Positions 21,890 through 34,081 of a stretch of 64,000 bases of DNA are shown here, piece after piece. The first letter of the stretch is position 1. Each line of letters starts with the position of its first letter. This stretch comes from Sipunculus nudus. Its lineage: Eukaryota; Annelida; Sipuncula; Golfingiida; Sipunculidae. The notes beneath the pieces were generated by a model. It was given only the letters and a program-made list of their open reading frames with translations. It ran no database searches and was not told the origin of the DNA. The DNA lies in assembly GCA_026874595.1 (NCBI GenBank), contig CM049306.1:63742019-63806018 (forward strand). Reading direction: 5' to 3'. The translations under genes were made by a program, and so were the position numbers.

Positions 21890-22570
21890 TTGTTCAATTG
21901 AATCTATTTTTTTGTATATTATATATTATTAAATACATATGTATTTTTTATTAAATGTATACAGTTGAAATATAACTAATTAATAACATAAAACAGGACA
22001 AACAAGCCTGATCTCAAATTCTGCTGAGGCAGGAAAATAATGAACATATGTTTGTATTAAATCCTCATTTTTTTATCACATCAATTTTTTTTAAAATTTA
22101 AGTTTATATTCTATACATTTTCAATATAACATATATATCTGAATATAAAAGTTGATTCATAATTCTCAATTGCATCATCATAAATCTCAATCTTGTCAGA
22201 TAACACCACATCATGCATACAAATGTTTATTTATTTTTTACCACAAAAATATATCTTTTAGATCTGCAAAACAATATATATCTAAAAATAATACTTGATT
22301 CAGATTTCACAATTTTTAATTATGTCTTTATTTATCCATAAAGTGCTTCATATTTTATAAATTTAAGCATACTGATAGGTTCAATTATATTTGTTAAAAT
22401 TATTCATAAGAAAATTGATTTCTTTAAAAATGCTACATTACACAACATTGCATCTTCTGGATTACACCGTTCTCAAGGAAAGTTTTTGCATATTGGAGTG
22501 GAAACAGCATAACAATTAAGGAGATACAGTGAAAACAATTACTGCATAACACTTGTTGGGTTGGGTTTGT

Positions 22571-22586
22571 GGGGGGGGGGGGGGGG
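22571..22586 (+). repeat. Poly-G run (16 G)
   Basis: Uninterrupted run of 16 G inside element N1. Confidence 0.95.
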
Positions 22587-23474
22587 AGGCAATTGGTGAT
22601 GGTGATATGAGAATAACTGTACACCTATCACAGCAGGGGATCTCCCCAAGTCACTGTAACAAATCAGAAACCCTGGCACAGCTGACTTCCAGTGACCTGG
22701 AGTGGGACCCTGCATCTGTAATCTGAAATCAAAGCAAATGACTACAAAAGAGCCTCAAGAAAAAAATCAATAACTAGCTTAATTTTCAAGCTTTTATTTT
22801 CAAATTTCAGATTTAAACAAATTAAATATTTATGTTTACATGCTGTGAAAATTAAATCAATGGTACTTACAGGAAAAAACATGCCATGGTCAAAGTTGGG
22901 CAAAATTTAAGGTACTGATTTTATTTTTATGCTAATAACTTAAAAAATTACAAAATTCAGATCTAATTTTGGGTAAACAATTGAATCTTAATTAAACATA
23001 GCTATATACTTGGGAAAATTGACTTTAGTTTCAAAATTTTTCATGTTAAGGGAGTAAATATTTTTCCTGATTTTTTACAAAGTCCATTATGTTCGGGCCC
23101 ATAACTTAAAGAATTTATACTTAACAGTCTTAATTTCTGGCATGTACATAGGAATTATATAGAGGAGTATATATGATAAATATGAGTTAAAACAGACGAG
23201 TGGTTTTGATATTAGGCAGTCCTGTAGTGTGAAAATAGGTTTTTAATAAAAAATTGAGGTTTTTCCTTAATTTCTCAAAGGAACAAAGTCGCAAAGACCC
23301 AGTTTTCGGCTTGGTAGGAGATCTTGGGGACTTCTTACATTATGCTAAAATTATGGATTCCTAGGTCTTAAGGTTTCCAAATGTGCCACATCTATGGACG
23401 GACGGACAGACGGACAGACGGACGGACAATGGATCACGACTATAACTCAGATGACTTATAGTCAGCTGAGCTAA

Positions 23475-25766
23475 AAAACAGGCCGTGGCCAAAGCTGGGT
23501 AAAATTTAAGGCACCAATATTTTATTTTTGCTAATATTTTAAAAAAATTTAAAAGATTTTGATCTAATTTTGGGTATACAATTTAATTTTGATTAATTAA
23601 AGTTATATTACTGGAAAAAAAGTTCTTAGTTCTAACATGTTTTGTGTTAAGTGATCAAATATCTTTCCTGATTTTTTACAAAATGCATTATATTTGAGCC
23701 CATAACTTTTTTAAATTATACAATACAAACCTAATTTCTGGCATGTACATAGGAACTATATAGAGAAATATTTATGGCAAATATGGAGAAAAACAAATGA
23801 GTGGTTTTGATATTAGGCGGTCCTGAAGTGTGAAAATATGTTTTTAATCAAACAAGGCCTACAGGCCTAATGCAACCTGTGCAAAGTTTGGGAGTATGAA
23901 TGGAGGTTTATTTTTAAAATTTAATATTGATCCTTTAAAGTCCTGCATATCTACCTTAGTCATTATGATTTCAGCAAAATGGACATTTCGGACCTGTATA
24001 AACCTGCAAAATTTCAGGTGGATAAGTCAAACCACTGCTGAGATATGAGTGATTTTATCCCAAGGCAGATGAACAGATGGACGCTGTGCATAAGTGGTTG
24101 CAGGTGGAGCCACCAGTTTTCCTTATGATGAAGAGCTATGTGAGATCTACACACAAGCAAAATTTTGGCCCAATCGGTCAAATGGTTCCCGAAATATGAG
24201 CTTGGATGTCTGCAGAGTAAACGTGAATGTAGGTGGCGCCACCTGTCATAAAATCGAGAAGGCTGTCCAGGATGTATAAACCTGCAAAATTTCAGGTGGA
24301 TAAGTCACACTACTGCTGAGATACGAGTGATTTTATCCCAAGGCAGATGAACAGATGGACGCTGTGCAAAAATGGCTGCAGGTGGCACCACCATTTTTAG
24401 TGTATGTTATAAAGCTATCAAAGGGCTACATTTGTGCAAAATTTTTAGCCTGATCAGTCAAACGGTTCCCGAGATATGCGGGTTTATGTGTGGAAACAGA
24501 CGCACAAATGGACACTGGGCAGCGAGGAAAGGTTCAGAGGTCGACAAAAAATGAGGGCGCAGCAGTTCACATATGACCTGATGATAAACCCGATTCGCTT
24601 AAAATGCAAACCAAGTTTTTTCAAACAGTTGAAAGATATAGTTCCAATAATCTGGGAATTCTGCATCTAAACATTGTATCTAGACACATTGTCTAGACAC
24701 CCCCCAGAGCCAGGTCAGTTGCCATGGTGATGTCTGGACTCCACCTGTTTGTACTGAGTGACCTCTTGACTTAGCTGCTGAAACTCAGAATGTTGTCAAA
24801 TCTGTTTTCAAATACAGAAAGCCTTTTTCAACTGGCTACAATGCTTTTTAAAACTGTATTTACCCAATCTATTCTTATAAAACTGGCAGAACCCTACCAC
24901 AGAATAATTCTTGTAAAGTTTAAACCAATCAGCTTAATAGTTTCATCATAAATCAGTGTATAAGCTAGAAGAGTTTAAAATTACATTTTCGCTTGTAAAA
25001 AACACGTCAATGTTAGTGGCCCCACCAATACCTCAAAATCAGATATGACATATGTGACAAACATTGGTATAAAATTTGGTGATTATAGCTCTAGCCGTTT
25101 CTGAGATTTTAATTTTAGTGTGCTTTTTTGGACAGATGACTAAGTTCAACCTCCTGTAACTTGGCCAAAAATCTCTGAACTGGAACCAATCGAACAAACT
25201 TGAGAGAGATTGTTCCAGGGATCATTTCTGTGAAATATTGGACAATTTGACTGGACAGGTTCAGAGAAGAAGATTTTTAAAGGTTTTTAAGCTTTTTCTC
25301 TATAAAATCTAAATTAATGCAGATACCCAATAATCAGCTCCAGGGCACCAAGTTTCACATGTGACTAATTCTTACATGTAATTTGGAGCGGCTAGCTCCG
25401 ACTGTTTCTGACTTACAGCCATGGACGGCGGAAAGCCAGTCCTGGACGGCGGACAGCGGACGGTTGACAGCGGACGGCTGATGATGGACGGACGACGCTG
25501 CGCCATCGTATAAGCTCACAGGTTCGCTAAAAATTGAGGTTTTTCCTTAATTTCTCAAAAGAACGAAGTCGCAAAGACCCAGTTTTTGGCTTGGTAGGAG
25601 ATCTTGGGGACATCTAACATTATGCTAAATTTTGGATTCCTAGGTCTTACAGTTTCAAAACGTGCCACATCTATGGACAGACGGACGGACGGACGGACAG
25701 ACGGACGGATGGACGACGGACAATGGACCACGACTATAGCTCAGATGACTTAACGTCAGCTGAGCT
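23475..25766 (+). mobile_element. Second tandem L-type terminal module, interrupted by B2
   Basis: Starts directly after the previous hairpin at CAGGCCGTGGCCAAAGC and ends with its own hairpin ..TTAACGTCAGCTGAGCTA at 25766, preceded by ACGG repeats (25675-25720). The reading TTTTTAATCA | AAAATTGAGG across B2 restores the sequence seen intact at 33835-33855. Confidence 0.65.
23852..25529 (+). mobile_element. Complete type I element B2
   Basis: Left end ACAAGGCCTACAGGCCTAAT, right end TAAGCTCACAGGTTCGCTA. Flanking L sequence is continuous when it is removed. Contains three palindrome modules (perfect GGTGGCGCCACC at 24232-24243, degenerate at about 24102 and 24382), the TCTAGACA segment also found at 520-570, CCATAACTC-type modules and a GGACGGCGGACAGCGGACGG tract at 25425-25495. 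Confidence 0.75.
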
Positions 25767-26356
25767 AAAAACATGCCACAGTCAAAGTTGGGCAAAATTT
25801 AAGATAATGATTTTATATTTAAGCTAATAACTTACCAATTTACAAAATGTTGATCTAATTTCTGGTATACATTTAAAACCAAGTTAAATATGCTTGTTAT
25901 AAGCTCTCTAGCTAAACAAATTATCATGTTAAGTGAGTAAATATATTTCCTGATTTTTAACAAATTGCATTACGGTTTAGTTCATAACTTCATAGATATA
26001 TGCAATCTTGACCCAATTTCTGGCTTGTACATAGGAAATATGCAGCAATTATTATATTAAATATGAATAGATTGACAAGGTGTTTTTCAGGTGTTTTTCC
26101 GAGTGGGAAGTTTTGAAGTATAACAATACATTTTTACTTGAAAACGGAGGTTTTTCCCTAATTTCCTTAAAAAAAGGAACGAAGTCACAGTGACTCAGTT
26201 TCAGGTTTGGTAGGAGAACTAAGGAACATAGAACTCTATGTCGAATTTTGGGTTCATGGGTCTAACAGTTCCAAAACATTCCCTGTTAACAGAGAACGAC
26301 TGATCCGACGGACAAAGGACATCACTATAGCTCAAAAGACTTATGGTCAGCTGAGC
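25767..26356 (+). repeat. Third tandem L-type terminal module
   Basis: Begins ACATGCCACAGTCAAAGTTG right after the preceding GCTAAAA and ends in a decayed hairpin (AGCTCAAAAGAC..GTCAGCTGAGCA). About 590 bp, no left-end motif of its own. Confidence 0.6.
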
Positions 26357-26505
26357 ATATAAAAATCAACATGATATATCAAGTTTTAAAAATATTTAAA
26401 GCATATGCAATTATTACAAAATTCACAGCAGTTGTTTGAATCAAATAGCTTAGGCAGCACAGTGCTGGTAGAGAAGAAACCAGACATGGTTAGTTAATCT
26501 TCTAC
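26357..26505. other. Low-copy intron sequence, donor side of the 72-nt exon
   Basis: No repeat match recognised. Contains the minus-strand donor GTAGAAG at 26499-26505. Confidence 0.4.
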
Positions 26506-26577
26506 CTGCAAGTGTAGCAGCCGGAGTAGATGTGATTGCAGCGCCCACTGGTGGCCCAGCTGGTTCAAGGATTTTCT
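26506..26577 (-). CDS. Short internal exon, proline/alanine/threonine-rich linker of the WASP-like gene
   Basis: A 72-nt minus-strand exon bounded by a good acceptor (CTGTAACAG|AG) and donor (CTTGCAG|GTAGAAG). Read as 2 + 23 codons + 1 base it encodes KILEPAGPPVGAAITSTPAA then TLA. The low-complexity Pro/Ala/Thr composition fits the linker between the WH1 and GTPase-binding domains of WASP proteins. It starts with two bases and ends with one, which fits exactly between the exon at 44675 (ends with one base) and the GBD exon (starts with two bases if the GAAAG acceptor is used). The surrounding ~450 bases are not recognisably repetitive, unlike most of the window. The protein family cannot be judged from this exon alone; assignment rests on strand, order and phase. 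Confidence 0.6.
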
Positions 26578-26837
26578 CTGTTACAGGTCAAAGTTAACAT
26601 GCACCAAAGCCAGACATTAAACAGCTATGAGTGAAGACAACATTGATACCAGAAGTGGTACATTAATACAGCAATGAACTAGACAGTTGATGATGTCTTT
26701 GGTAAAGGGCCAACCACTGATTACTGTTAAAATACAGGTCTTTTTTGTAGAAAGTGATATAATTGGGAAACCGCTGGAGCTTTATGATGTCTTCCTGATT
26801 CCTTATAAAACTGACCATACATAATACCGGCACCTCA
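26578..26837. other. Low-copy intron sequence, acceptor side of the 72-nt exon
   Basis: Contains the minus-strand acceptor and a TTTGACCTGTAACAG tract. Borders the 41-bp minisatellite. Confidence 0.4.
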
Positions 26838-28434
26838 AACTGAAACACACCACTAGACCAGTCAGCCTGCCCTCACCAAATCAAAACACACCACTAGACC
26901 AGTCAGCCTGCCCTCACCAAATAAAAACACACCACTAGACCAGTCAGCCTGCCCTCACCAATTCAAAACACACCAATAGACCAGTCAGCCTGCCCTCACC
27001 AATTCAAAACACACCACTAGACCAGTCAGCCTGCCCTCACCAATTCAAAACACACCACTAGACCAGTCAGTCTGCCCTCACCAAATCAAAACACACCACT
27101 AGACCAGGCAGCCTGCCCTCACCAATTCAAAACACACCACTAGACCAGTCAGCCTGCCCTCACCAAATCAAAACACACCACAAGACCAGCCAGTCTGCTC
27201 TCACCAAATCAAAACACACCACAAGACCAGTCAGCCTGCCCTCACCAAATCAAAACACACCACTAGACCAGTCAGCCTGCCCTCACCAAATCAAAACACA
27301 CCACTAGACCAGTCAGCCTGCCCTCACCAATTCAAAACACACCACTAGACCAGTCAGCCTGCCCTCACCAAATCAAAACACACCACTAGACCAGTCAGCC
27401 TGCCCTCACCAAATCAAAACACATCGCTAGACCAGTCAGCTTGCCCTCACCTAATCAAAACACACCACTAGACCAGTCAGCCTGCCCTCACCAAATCAAA
27501 ACACACCACTAGACCAGTCAGCCTGCCCTCACCAAATCAAAACACACCACTAGACCAGTCAGCCTGCCCTCACCAAATCAAAGCAGACTACAAGAGCAAC
27601 CAGTCTGCTCTCACCAATTCAAAACACACCACTAAACCAGTCAGCCTGCCCTCACCAATTCAAAACACACCACTAGACCAGTCAGCCTGCCCTCACCAAT
27701 TCAAAACACACCATTAGACCAGTCAGCCTGCCCTCACCAAATCAAAACACACCACAAGACCAGCCAGCCTGCCCTCACCAAATCAAAACACACTACAAGA
27801 GCAACCAGTCTGCTCTCACCAAATCAACACATACCACAAGACCAGCCAGTCTGCTCACACCAAATCAAAACACACCACAAGAGCAGCCAGCCTGCCCTCA
27901 CCATATCAATACACCACAAGACCAGCCAGTCTTCCCTCATCAAATCAATACACCACAAGACTAGTCAGTCTGACCTAACCAAATCAACACACATCACATG
28001 ACAAGACAGTCTGCTGTCACCAAATCAATGCACACCACAAGACCAGCCAGTCTGCTGTCACCAAATCAACACACATCACAAGACCAGCTAGTCTGCTGTC
28101 ACCAAATCAACACCCATCACTAGACCAGCCAGTCTGCTGTCACCAAATCAACACACATCACAAGACCAGCTAGTCTGCTGTCACCAAATCAACACACACC
28201 ACTAGACCAGCCAGTCTGCTGTCACCAAATCAACACACATCACAAGACCAGCTAGCCTGCTGTCACCAAATCAACACACACTACTAGACCAGCCAGTCTG
28301 CTGTCACCAAATCAACACACATCACAAGACCAGCTAGTCTGCTGTCACCATATCAACACACACCACTAAACCAGCCAGTCTGCTGTCACCAAATCAACGC
28401 ACACCACAAGACCAGCCAGTCTGCTGTCAACAAA
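26838..28434 (+). repeat. 41-bp minisatellite, left block (about 39 copies)
   Basis: Unit AAATCAAAACACACCACTAG + ACCAGTCAGCCTGCCCTCACC. Left copies are very homogeneous. From about 28040 two variants alternate (CATCACAAGACCAGCTAG and CACCACTAGACCAGCCAG with CTGCTGTCACC), giving an 82-bp higher-order repeat. Non-coding: no consistent frame, 41 is not a multiple of 3. Confidence 0.95.
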
Positions 28435-28782
28435 CCAAGGGAATGATGCACCAAAGGAAAAATGGGCCTACAGTAAGTGTTATACAAAAGTTACATTTCA
28501 TAAACAAATAATGTGTGAAGGTAATTTAGTTTTCAAAAGTTAAATATATGGCCATATGAGTTAAAAATTAATCCAAGAAATTTTTACCAATATTCCTGAT
28601 TTTAAAACTAAGTTTAACAGTGTTATTCACACCTAGGCCCAGCCAACTTTTAGAGATATGAATAAAATACTACAAAGTATTTATATCTTCTTAAATCTTG
28701 TCAGTTAGCACTTACATTAGATCCTAATATATTTTCACATTTGAATATTAGGATTCCATTCCTCAACATTTTTATCTTTAAA

Positions 28783-29656
28783 ACAAGGAACCCATGGGTC
28801 ACAGCGCTCAGCTGATCTAGACTGGACTATAAATGTATCATCATTGTGATACTATATTGATTTGATCAAGCTTATGAATATCATGGATATCTTGGGCTAT
28901 TATAAAGGAATATAATGTAATATGCGAGTAAATGATATATGAAATAACCTGACTGATGGATTAATATGGAGTAAAATATTGTGGTTAAACACATGAGAGA
29001 TTAAAATGTAAACTATTATGTAATGTAGATTAAGTTTGAGAAGAAGAGGTATTCATGGTTGGTTGATATGATTGAAGAAATTGTTGCAAATAATATTTTG
29101 AGATCTGACCATGGGTTTCCATTGGTTACAGTTCAACAGTTTACACAATTATCTAATCAGATCCAATTTATTTATTAAACCTTTCTTTCAATTTTATGAT
29201 ATACATACAGTTGCCATAACGTCCCCACTCCATAGGATGAATGACTTGATGGGTGATTGGGGGGGGGGGGTTTGATGGGAGTTACAATGACTCTGTCTCT
29301 CTATATATATTTTCTTTAATTATTAACTTTCACGCTTTAGCAACAGAACTATTGTTCACAGTGCCAAGGAGCAAGGACTCAGTGGGATGGGGGAAGAGGA
29401 TGCTGGGAGTTACAACAGCCTTGCATATACATACAGGATATGAAATTTTAATCAACAGTGCTTATAAGAAAAATGTTTATTCATGATCATTAAATATCAT
29501 GAATAAAGACAGAAAGATGTAGAAACAAAGCAAATCATTTTTTTCCCATACTACTGAGCCAGGAACAAATTAACAATATTTGCATTAATTCCCTTTTATC
29601 ATTACATATTTTTTTTCCAGGTTTAAAAATGTCACTATACATTTACAATATAACAT
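28783..29656 (+). mobile_element. Type I element N2, left part
   Basis: Left end ACAAGGAACCCATGGGTCAC. Between 29060 and 29200 lies a strongly decayed minus-strand match to the endonuclease relic (ATCTGACCATGGG corresponds to the SDH region). A poly-G stretch at about 29259-29270 follows. Interrupted by the insert at 29657. Confidence 0.55.
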
Positions 29657-30530
29657 ACTAGCTGATAAACCCGGGCTTTTTACCGCGGTTTGGGAGATAT
29701 ATTTACTGAGATAGTGAATGTTGGCCCATTTTTTATTATAAAAGTTAAAAGAAAATATAGATTTTTAGTGGGATACTCTCAGAATACGATATATACAAAT
29801 AATTTTTACTGTTATTTTGTGGCGCTGTGCTCGTGGCAAAAATCATATCCCGGTATGTTTACCTTAAAGACCTGGTCAGTGATGGTTTACATTGCGAAGC
29901 GGAATGAGACGCGGAGGCATACAGTGTTTCGTATATATTTGACTGGTTTCTATCGTTGGACGTATAAAGAATAGGTAGATGTGAGGAACACATTAAAGAT
30001 TAATTAAATGTACATTGCAAGGAAAATGTTCCTGAAGAACATCGTAAGTAGCAGAAGCGGACCCAGCGGGACTCCATGCAGTGGGTCCGTATCCCATTTT
30101 CAGACCCCCGGCACCAGCCTAGCCCTATTCCTGAAACTGGGACCTTGAATTAGGTTTTGTCATTAATCCTCCTGGGTTGAACTCTCCGTTTCATTAAGCG
30201 AGAAACATACTGACCACGCACGTGGGTCAAATCCCTCATTGAAAGCAAGCATTATTCATATGAACAATAGTCCTTAGTGTTAGAGGTTAAGTGACCACGA
30301 TGCATGCATTCCGGTGATTGCCGAAGGCAGTTCGGCTGTGCTCGGTAAAAAAAAGGGAAAATCACTCAAAATTATATGTATATTAAAAATTTTTTTATTT
30401 TCATATCGCCTATGTCACTGCGGGGATAATAACCTTTAAAATGATGTATGGCACAATATTGTACACAACGCGGTTTTAGAGAACACTGCGAACAAACGTG
30501 AACTGAATTCCTTTTATAAGTATTAGATAT
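29657..30530. mobile_element. Unclassified 874-bp insertion with CCCGGGC / CCGCGG start
   Basis: Host sequence TTTACAATATAAC.. continues after 30530 as in the uninterrupted copy at 49300-49400, so roughly 29657-30530 is inserted. It begins ACTAGCTGATAAACCCGGGC and ends TTCCTTTTATAAGTATTAGA, is more GC-rich than its surroundings, and has a 7-bp hairpin GGACCCA..TGGGTCC (30059-30088). No protein domain recognised. Confidence 0.5.
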
Positions 30531-30643
30531 ATGTGACTGTGAATATTTCACACATTTCTAAATTGCATCAACATTCATAGCAAATTAATCTAGTTTATAA
30601 TACCTGTCAACAGAATGGGATGGAGGGAGGAAGGGAGGCATTA

Positions 30644-30695
<52 letters not shown>

Positions 30696-30703
30696 GTGAA
30701 CTA
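30531..30703 (+). repeat. Type I interior with (GA)n microsatellite
   Basis: Resumption of N2 interior, then GGATGGAGGGAGGAAGGGAG and a (GA)n tract at 30648-30692. Confidence 0.7.
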
Positions 30704-30873
30704 GTGACCCATGGGCCATGACGCTCAGCTGAATTCAAGGAATGTTGAACAATGAGCAAAATGACTGCCAGAGTGCAAACAAATCATGAATTTTGTGAAG
30801 AGTCCTTAGAAATGGGTTTCAGTGGGCTTTTGAACAGATGACAACTTCATTTGAAGGTCTCATGAATAGAAAA
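30704..30873 (+). mobile_element. Left end of a type I element H (fragment)
   Basis: TAGTGACCCATGGGCCATGA then CGCTCAGCTGAATTCAAGG, matching 14636-14810 and 59742-59910. Interrupted at GAATAGAAAA by the next left end. Confidence 0.65.
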
Positions 30874-31464
30874 ACAAGGGACCCATGGGTCACGTCGCTC
30901 AGCAGAATTTTGGAAAATATTAGTAACTGCAAAATATTTTTTATTTCTTATGGTTTTTCCATGTATATTACCATTTGAAAAGCTAAGAGAAAATGGCCCA
31001 GCTTAAATGAAACTCTGTAAATTATAGAATAATGGACATGAGCTAAAGCATATGGACTGTGTAATAAATGAAACCTTTGCCCTGAAACCATTTAGTGATG
31101 CACCAAGGGAAAAAATGAGCCTATGGTAAGTGTCATATAAAAGTTCAATTTCATAAACAAATAATGTGTAAAGGTAATTAAGTTTTCAAAAGTTAAATAT
31201 ATGGCCATATGAGTTAAAAATTAATCCCACAAAGTTTGACCTATATTCCTAATTTTAAAAACTAGGTTTAACAGTGTTATTCACACCGAGGCCCCGCCAA
31301 CTTTAAGAGATATGAATGAAATGCTACCAAGTATTTATATCTTCTTTAATCTTGTCAGTTAGCACTTACATTAGGTCCTAATATTTTACCATATTTGAAT
31401 ATTAGGATTAAATTCCTAAACATTTTTTTCTTTAAAAAAAATCAAAATTGTCCAAGTCTCAAAA
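30874..31464 (+). mobile_element. Type I element G, left part, nested in H fragment
   Basis: ACAAGGGACCCATGGGTCAC at 30874 and then the G sequence seen at 14005 and continuing at 20244 (TTAATCCCACAAAGTTTG). Interrupted at TCTCAAAA by L2; G resumes at 34082. Confidence 0.65.
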
Positions 31465-34081
31465 ACAAGGGACCTATGGGTCACGACGCTCAGCTGTTAT
31501 ATATGATAAAAAAATATTATTTAGAAATGAGGCACATGCTGGTTTTGTGTGGTAATAAATATAAGCTGTATTATGAGCTGTTGTTGTTTAGCTTATGTAT
31601 GATTTTGATAGTACCTTTGGAGACAGGGTAGAGGATTGATTTCATTTATTTTATTAACAAATGGAGTACTATTGTCACACAGATTTTGACTTGGCCATAT
31701 AACTTATAAGCAGAACATATAATATAAGAGTTTAACTATTTATTAAAAAAAATACAAATATTGTCCCAAATAAAATTTTTTATTAAAAATAATAAGAGAA
31801 TCATATGATTTTTTAAAATGAAATATAACTGATATGATTATTAAAATAATATTAAAGAATATATTCATGAATGCATTCATGAATACATTTTGAAAGTATT
31901 TGCACGAGTATTCATATATTTTCATTTTTACCTGAATTCCCATTCTTTATGCAAGAAATTTTATAATGGAGTACAAAATCATATTCGTATTTAAATACAA
32001 TTACAAAGTATTTGCACCATGTCTGGAATTTATTCAGTTTTCACCAAACAATGATGTTGAGAATCCAGAATATACAAAATTCACACATTTAAATAATGAT
32101 CATAAGTACCTGGTTTTATGGCTTTTATTTATATTAAAAAATAACTGTAAAAAATTCATTTTGGACTAATTCCACATCAATGTACACACTAGACACAGCA
32201 GGAATCTAGATTAATATTATCAACTGCATCTTTGTCTAATTTCCTTCATATGATCCCTAATGATTAGTAATGAATAATAAGATTTACTTCTTTATCATTA
32301 AAATTGAACTGAAAAATGCCATAGGTGACTGCATGGTGTTATTTGGAATATGTGATATTCTACCCATCGATACAAGATTCTTATATCATCAGTAACTGCA
32401 AGTTAATTTCCTGTTATTATAAACTAACAAATTCCTTTTCTATTTTTCTTTAATTTGTTATTAAAAACCAATAAAAATTTATTAATTTATTGTTTTTTGT
32501 TATTTTCTTGGTTAAAACTACTAGATGAGTTGGGTTGGACACCTGGATCAACTGTGGCTTGCCATAAGCTGCCTGGATTCCATGTATGCCTCGCCTCAAG
32601 CGTGCATAATTTGATGAAAGGTCAACAAGGTCAACATACAGGTGACTCAAGAGGGGCTGGAGAGAGCCAAAGTCTGACAGGGTCTCATAAAAATAATTAA
32701 TAAAAGCTACAATTTTTGGCCAATTTCTTTCAGCTTTCTAAACTAAAAAGCTGAAATGCTTATGTGTGCATGATATGAAAATTATATCAACAGTGCTCAC
32801 GGGAAACAAACGTGCCATGGTCACAGTTGGGCAAAATTTAAGGTACTAATTTTATATTTATACTAAATAAAATTTGAAAAATTCAGAACTAATTTTGGGT
32901 ATTCAATTGAATCTTGATTAAATAATGTTACATCCCTGACAAAAAAATCTCTAGCTTCAGCAATGCTCTTGTTAAGGGAGTAAATATATTTCTTGATTTT
33001 TTACAAAGTGCATTATGTTTGGGCCCGTAACTTAAAACAATTACACAATACTGACATCATTCTGGCACGTGCATAGAGAATGAAAAATATGTATATTATT
33101 TATGATTAAAGTCAGATCAGTGGTGTTGATATTAGGCAGTTTTGAAGTGTAACAATGGGTTTTTTATGGAAAAATGAAGTTTTTCATTAATATCTCGAAT
33201 GTCCTAGTGACCAAATTCTTGGCATGGTAGGGCATTTTGGAGACATCTAACTGTATGCCAATTTAAGTAACTTAGAGCTGAAGCTGGGGAGCTGAGCTCT
33301 TGCAAACTGCATAACACTAGCTTGATGTAAACAATATGTTACATGGTGCTTGAAAACTTGATTAAAATCTACAGTTTTTGATCAACTGATTTCAAATTTT
33401 TGGTGTTAACAGTTGAAATGCTAACAAAAACATGCTGTGAAAATTAAATCCACAGTACTTACAGGAAAAAAACGTGCCATGGTCAAAGTTGGGCAAAATT
33501 TAAGGTACCAATTTTTTATTTTTATTAATATTTTAAAAAGTTTAAAAGATTTTCATCTAATTTTGGGTATACAATTTAATTTTGATTAATAAAAGTTATA
33601 TTACTGGAAAAAAGGTCCATAGCATTAACATTTTTTGTGTTAAGTGATCAAATATCTTTTCTGATATTTTACAAAATGCATTATGTTTGGGCCCATAACT
33701 TTTTTAAATTAAATAATACAGATATAATTTCTGGCATGTACATAGGAACTATATAGAGGAATATTTATGGTAAATATGAGGTAAAACAGATGAGTGGTTT
33801 TGATATTAGGCAGTCCTGAAGTGTGAAAATAGGTTTTTAATAAAAAATTGAGGTTTTTCCTTAATTTCTCAAAGGAACGAAGTTGCAAACACCCAGTTTT
33901 CGGCTTGGTAGGAGATCTTGGGGACATCTAACATTATGCCGAATTTTGGATTCCTAGGTCTTACGGTTTCAAAACGTGCCACATCTACGGACGGACGGAT
34001 GGACGGACGGACGGACAGACGGACGGACGACGGACAATGGACCACGACTATAGCTCAGATGACTTATAGTCAGCTGAGCTA
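31465..34081 (+). mobile_element. Complete type I element L2 (2.6 kb)
   Basis: Left end ACAAGGGACCTATGGGTCAC with CGCTCAGCTGTT, right end CGACTATAGCTCA..TGAGCTA after an ACGG tract (33987-34033). GCTCAGCTG at the left is the inverse of CAGCTGAGC at the right. Empty counterpart of the insertion site at about 20490. Nearly identical to L3 over its whole length. A 77-codon frame opening at the terminal ATGGG is broken here. Confidence 0.8.
33987..34033 (+). repeat. (GGAC)n microsatellite of L2
   Basis: ACGGACGGACGGATGGACGG-type tract just inside the right hairpin. Confidence 0.9.

Larger units (their letters stand above)
21592..23474 (+). mobile_element. Type I element N1 carrying an endonuclease relic
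   Basis: Degenerate left end (CCCATAGGTCAC..GCTCAGCTGAAG) and an intact right hairpin TAGTCAGCTGAGCTA at 23473, preceded by a GGACGGACAGACGGAC tract. Contains a poly-G tract at 22571-22586 and, on the minus strand near the left end, decayed AP-endonuclease coding (21647-21889). Confidence 0.6.

Noticed and set aside
26838-28434. CRISPR-like array
   Set aside because: Units are contiguous 41-mers without unique spacers, in eukaryotic intronic DNA: a minisatellite.
32450-32700. Frames around CTACTAGATGAGTTGGGTTGG (both strands) as a gene
   Set aside because: The same sequence occurs in L1, L2, L3, L4 and at 59570; it is L interior with inconsistent frames.
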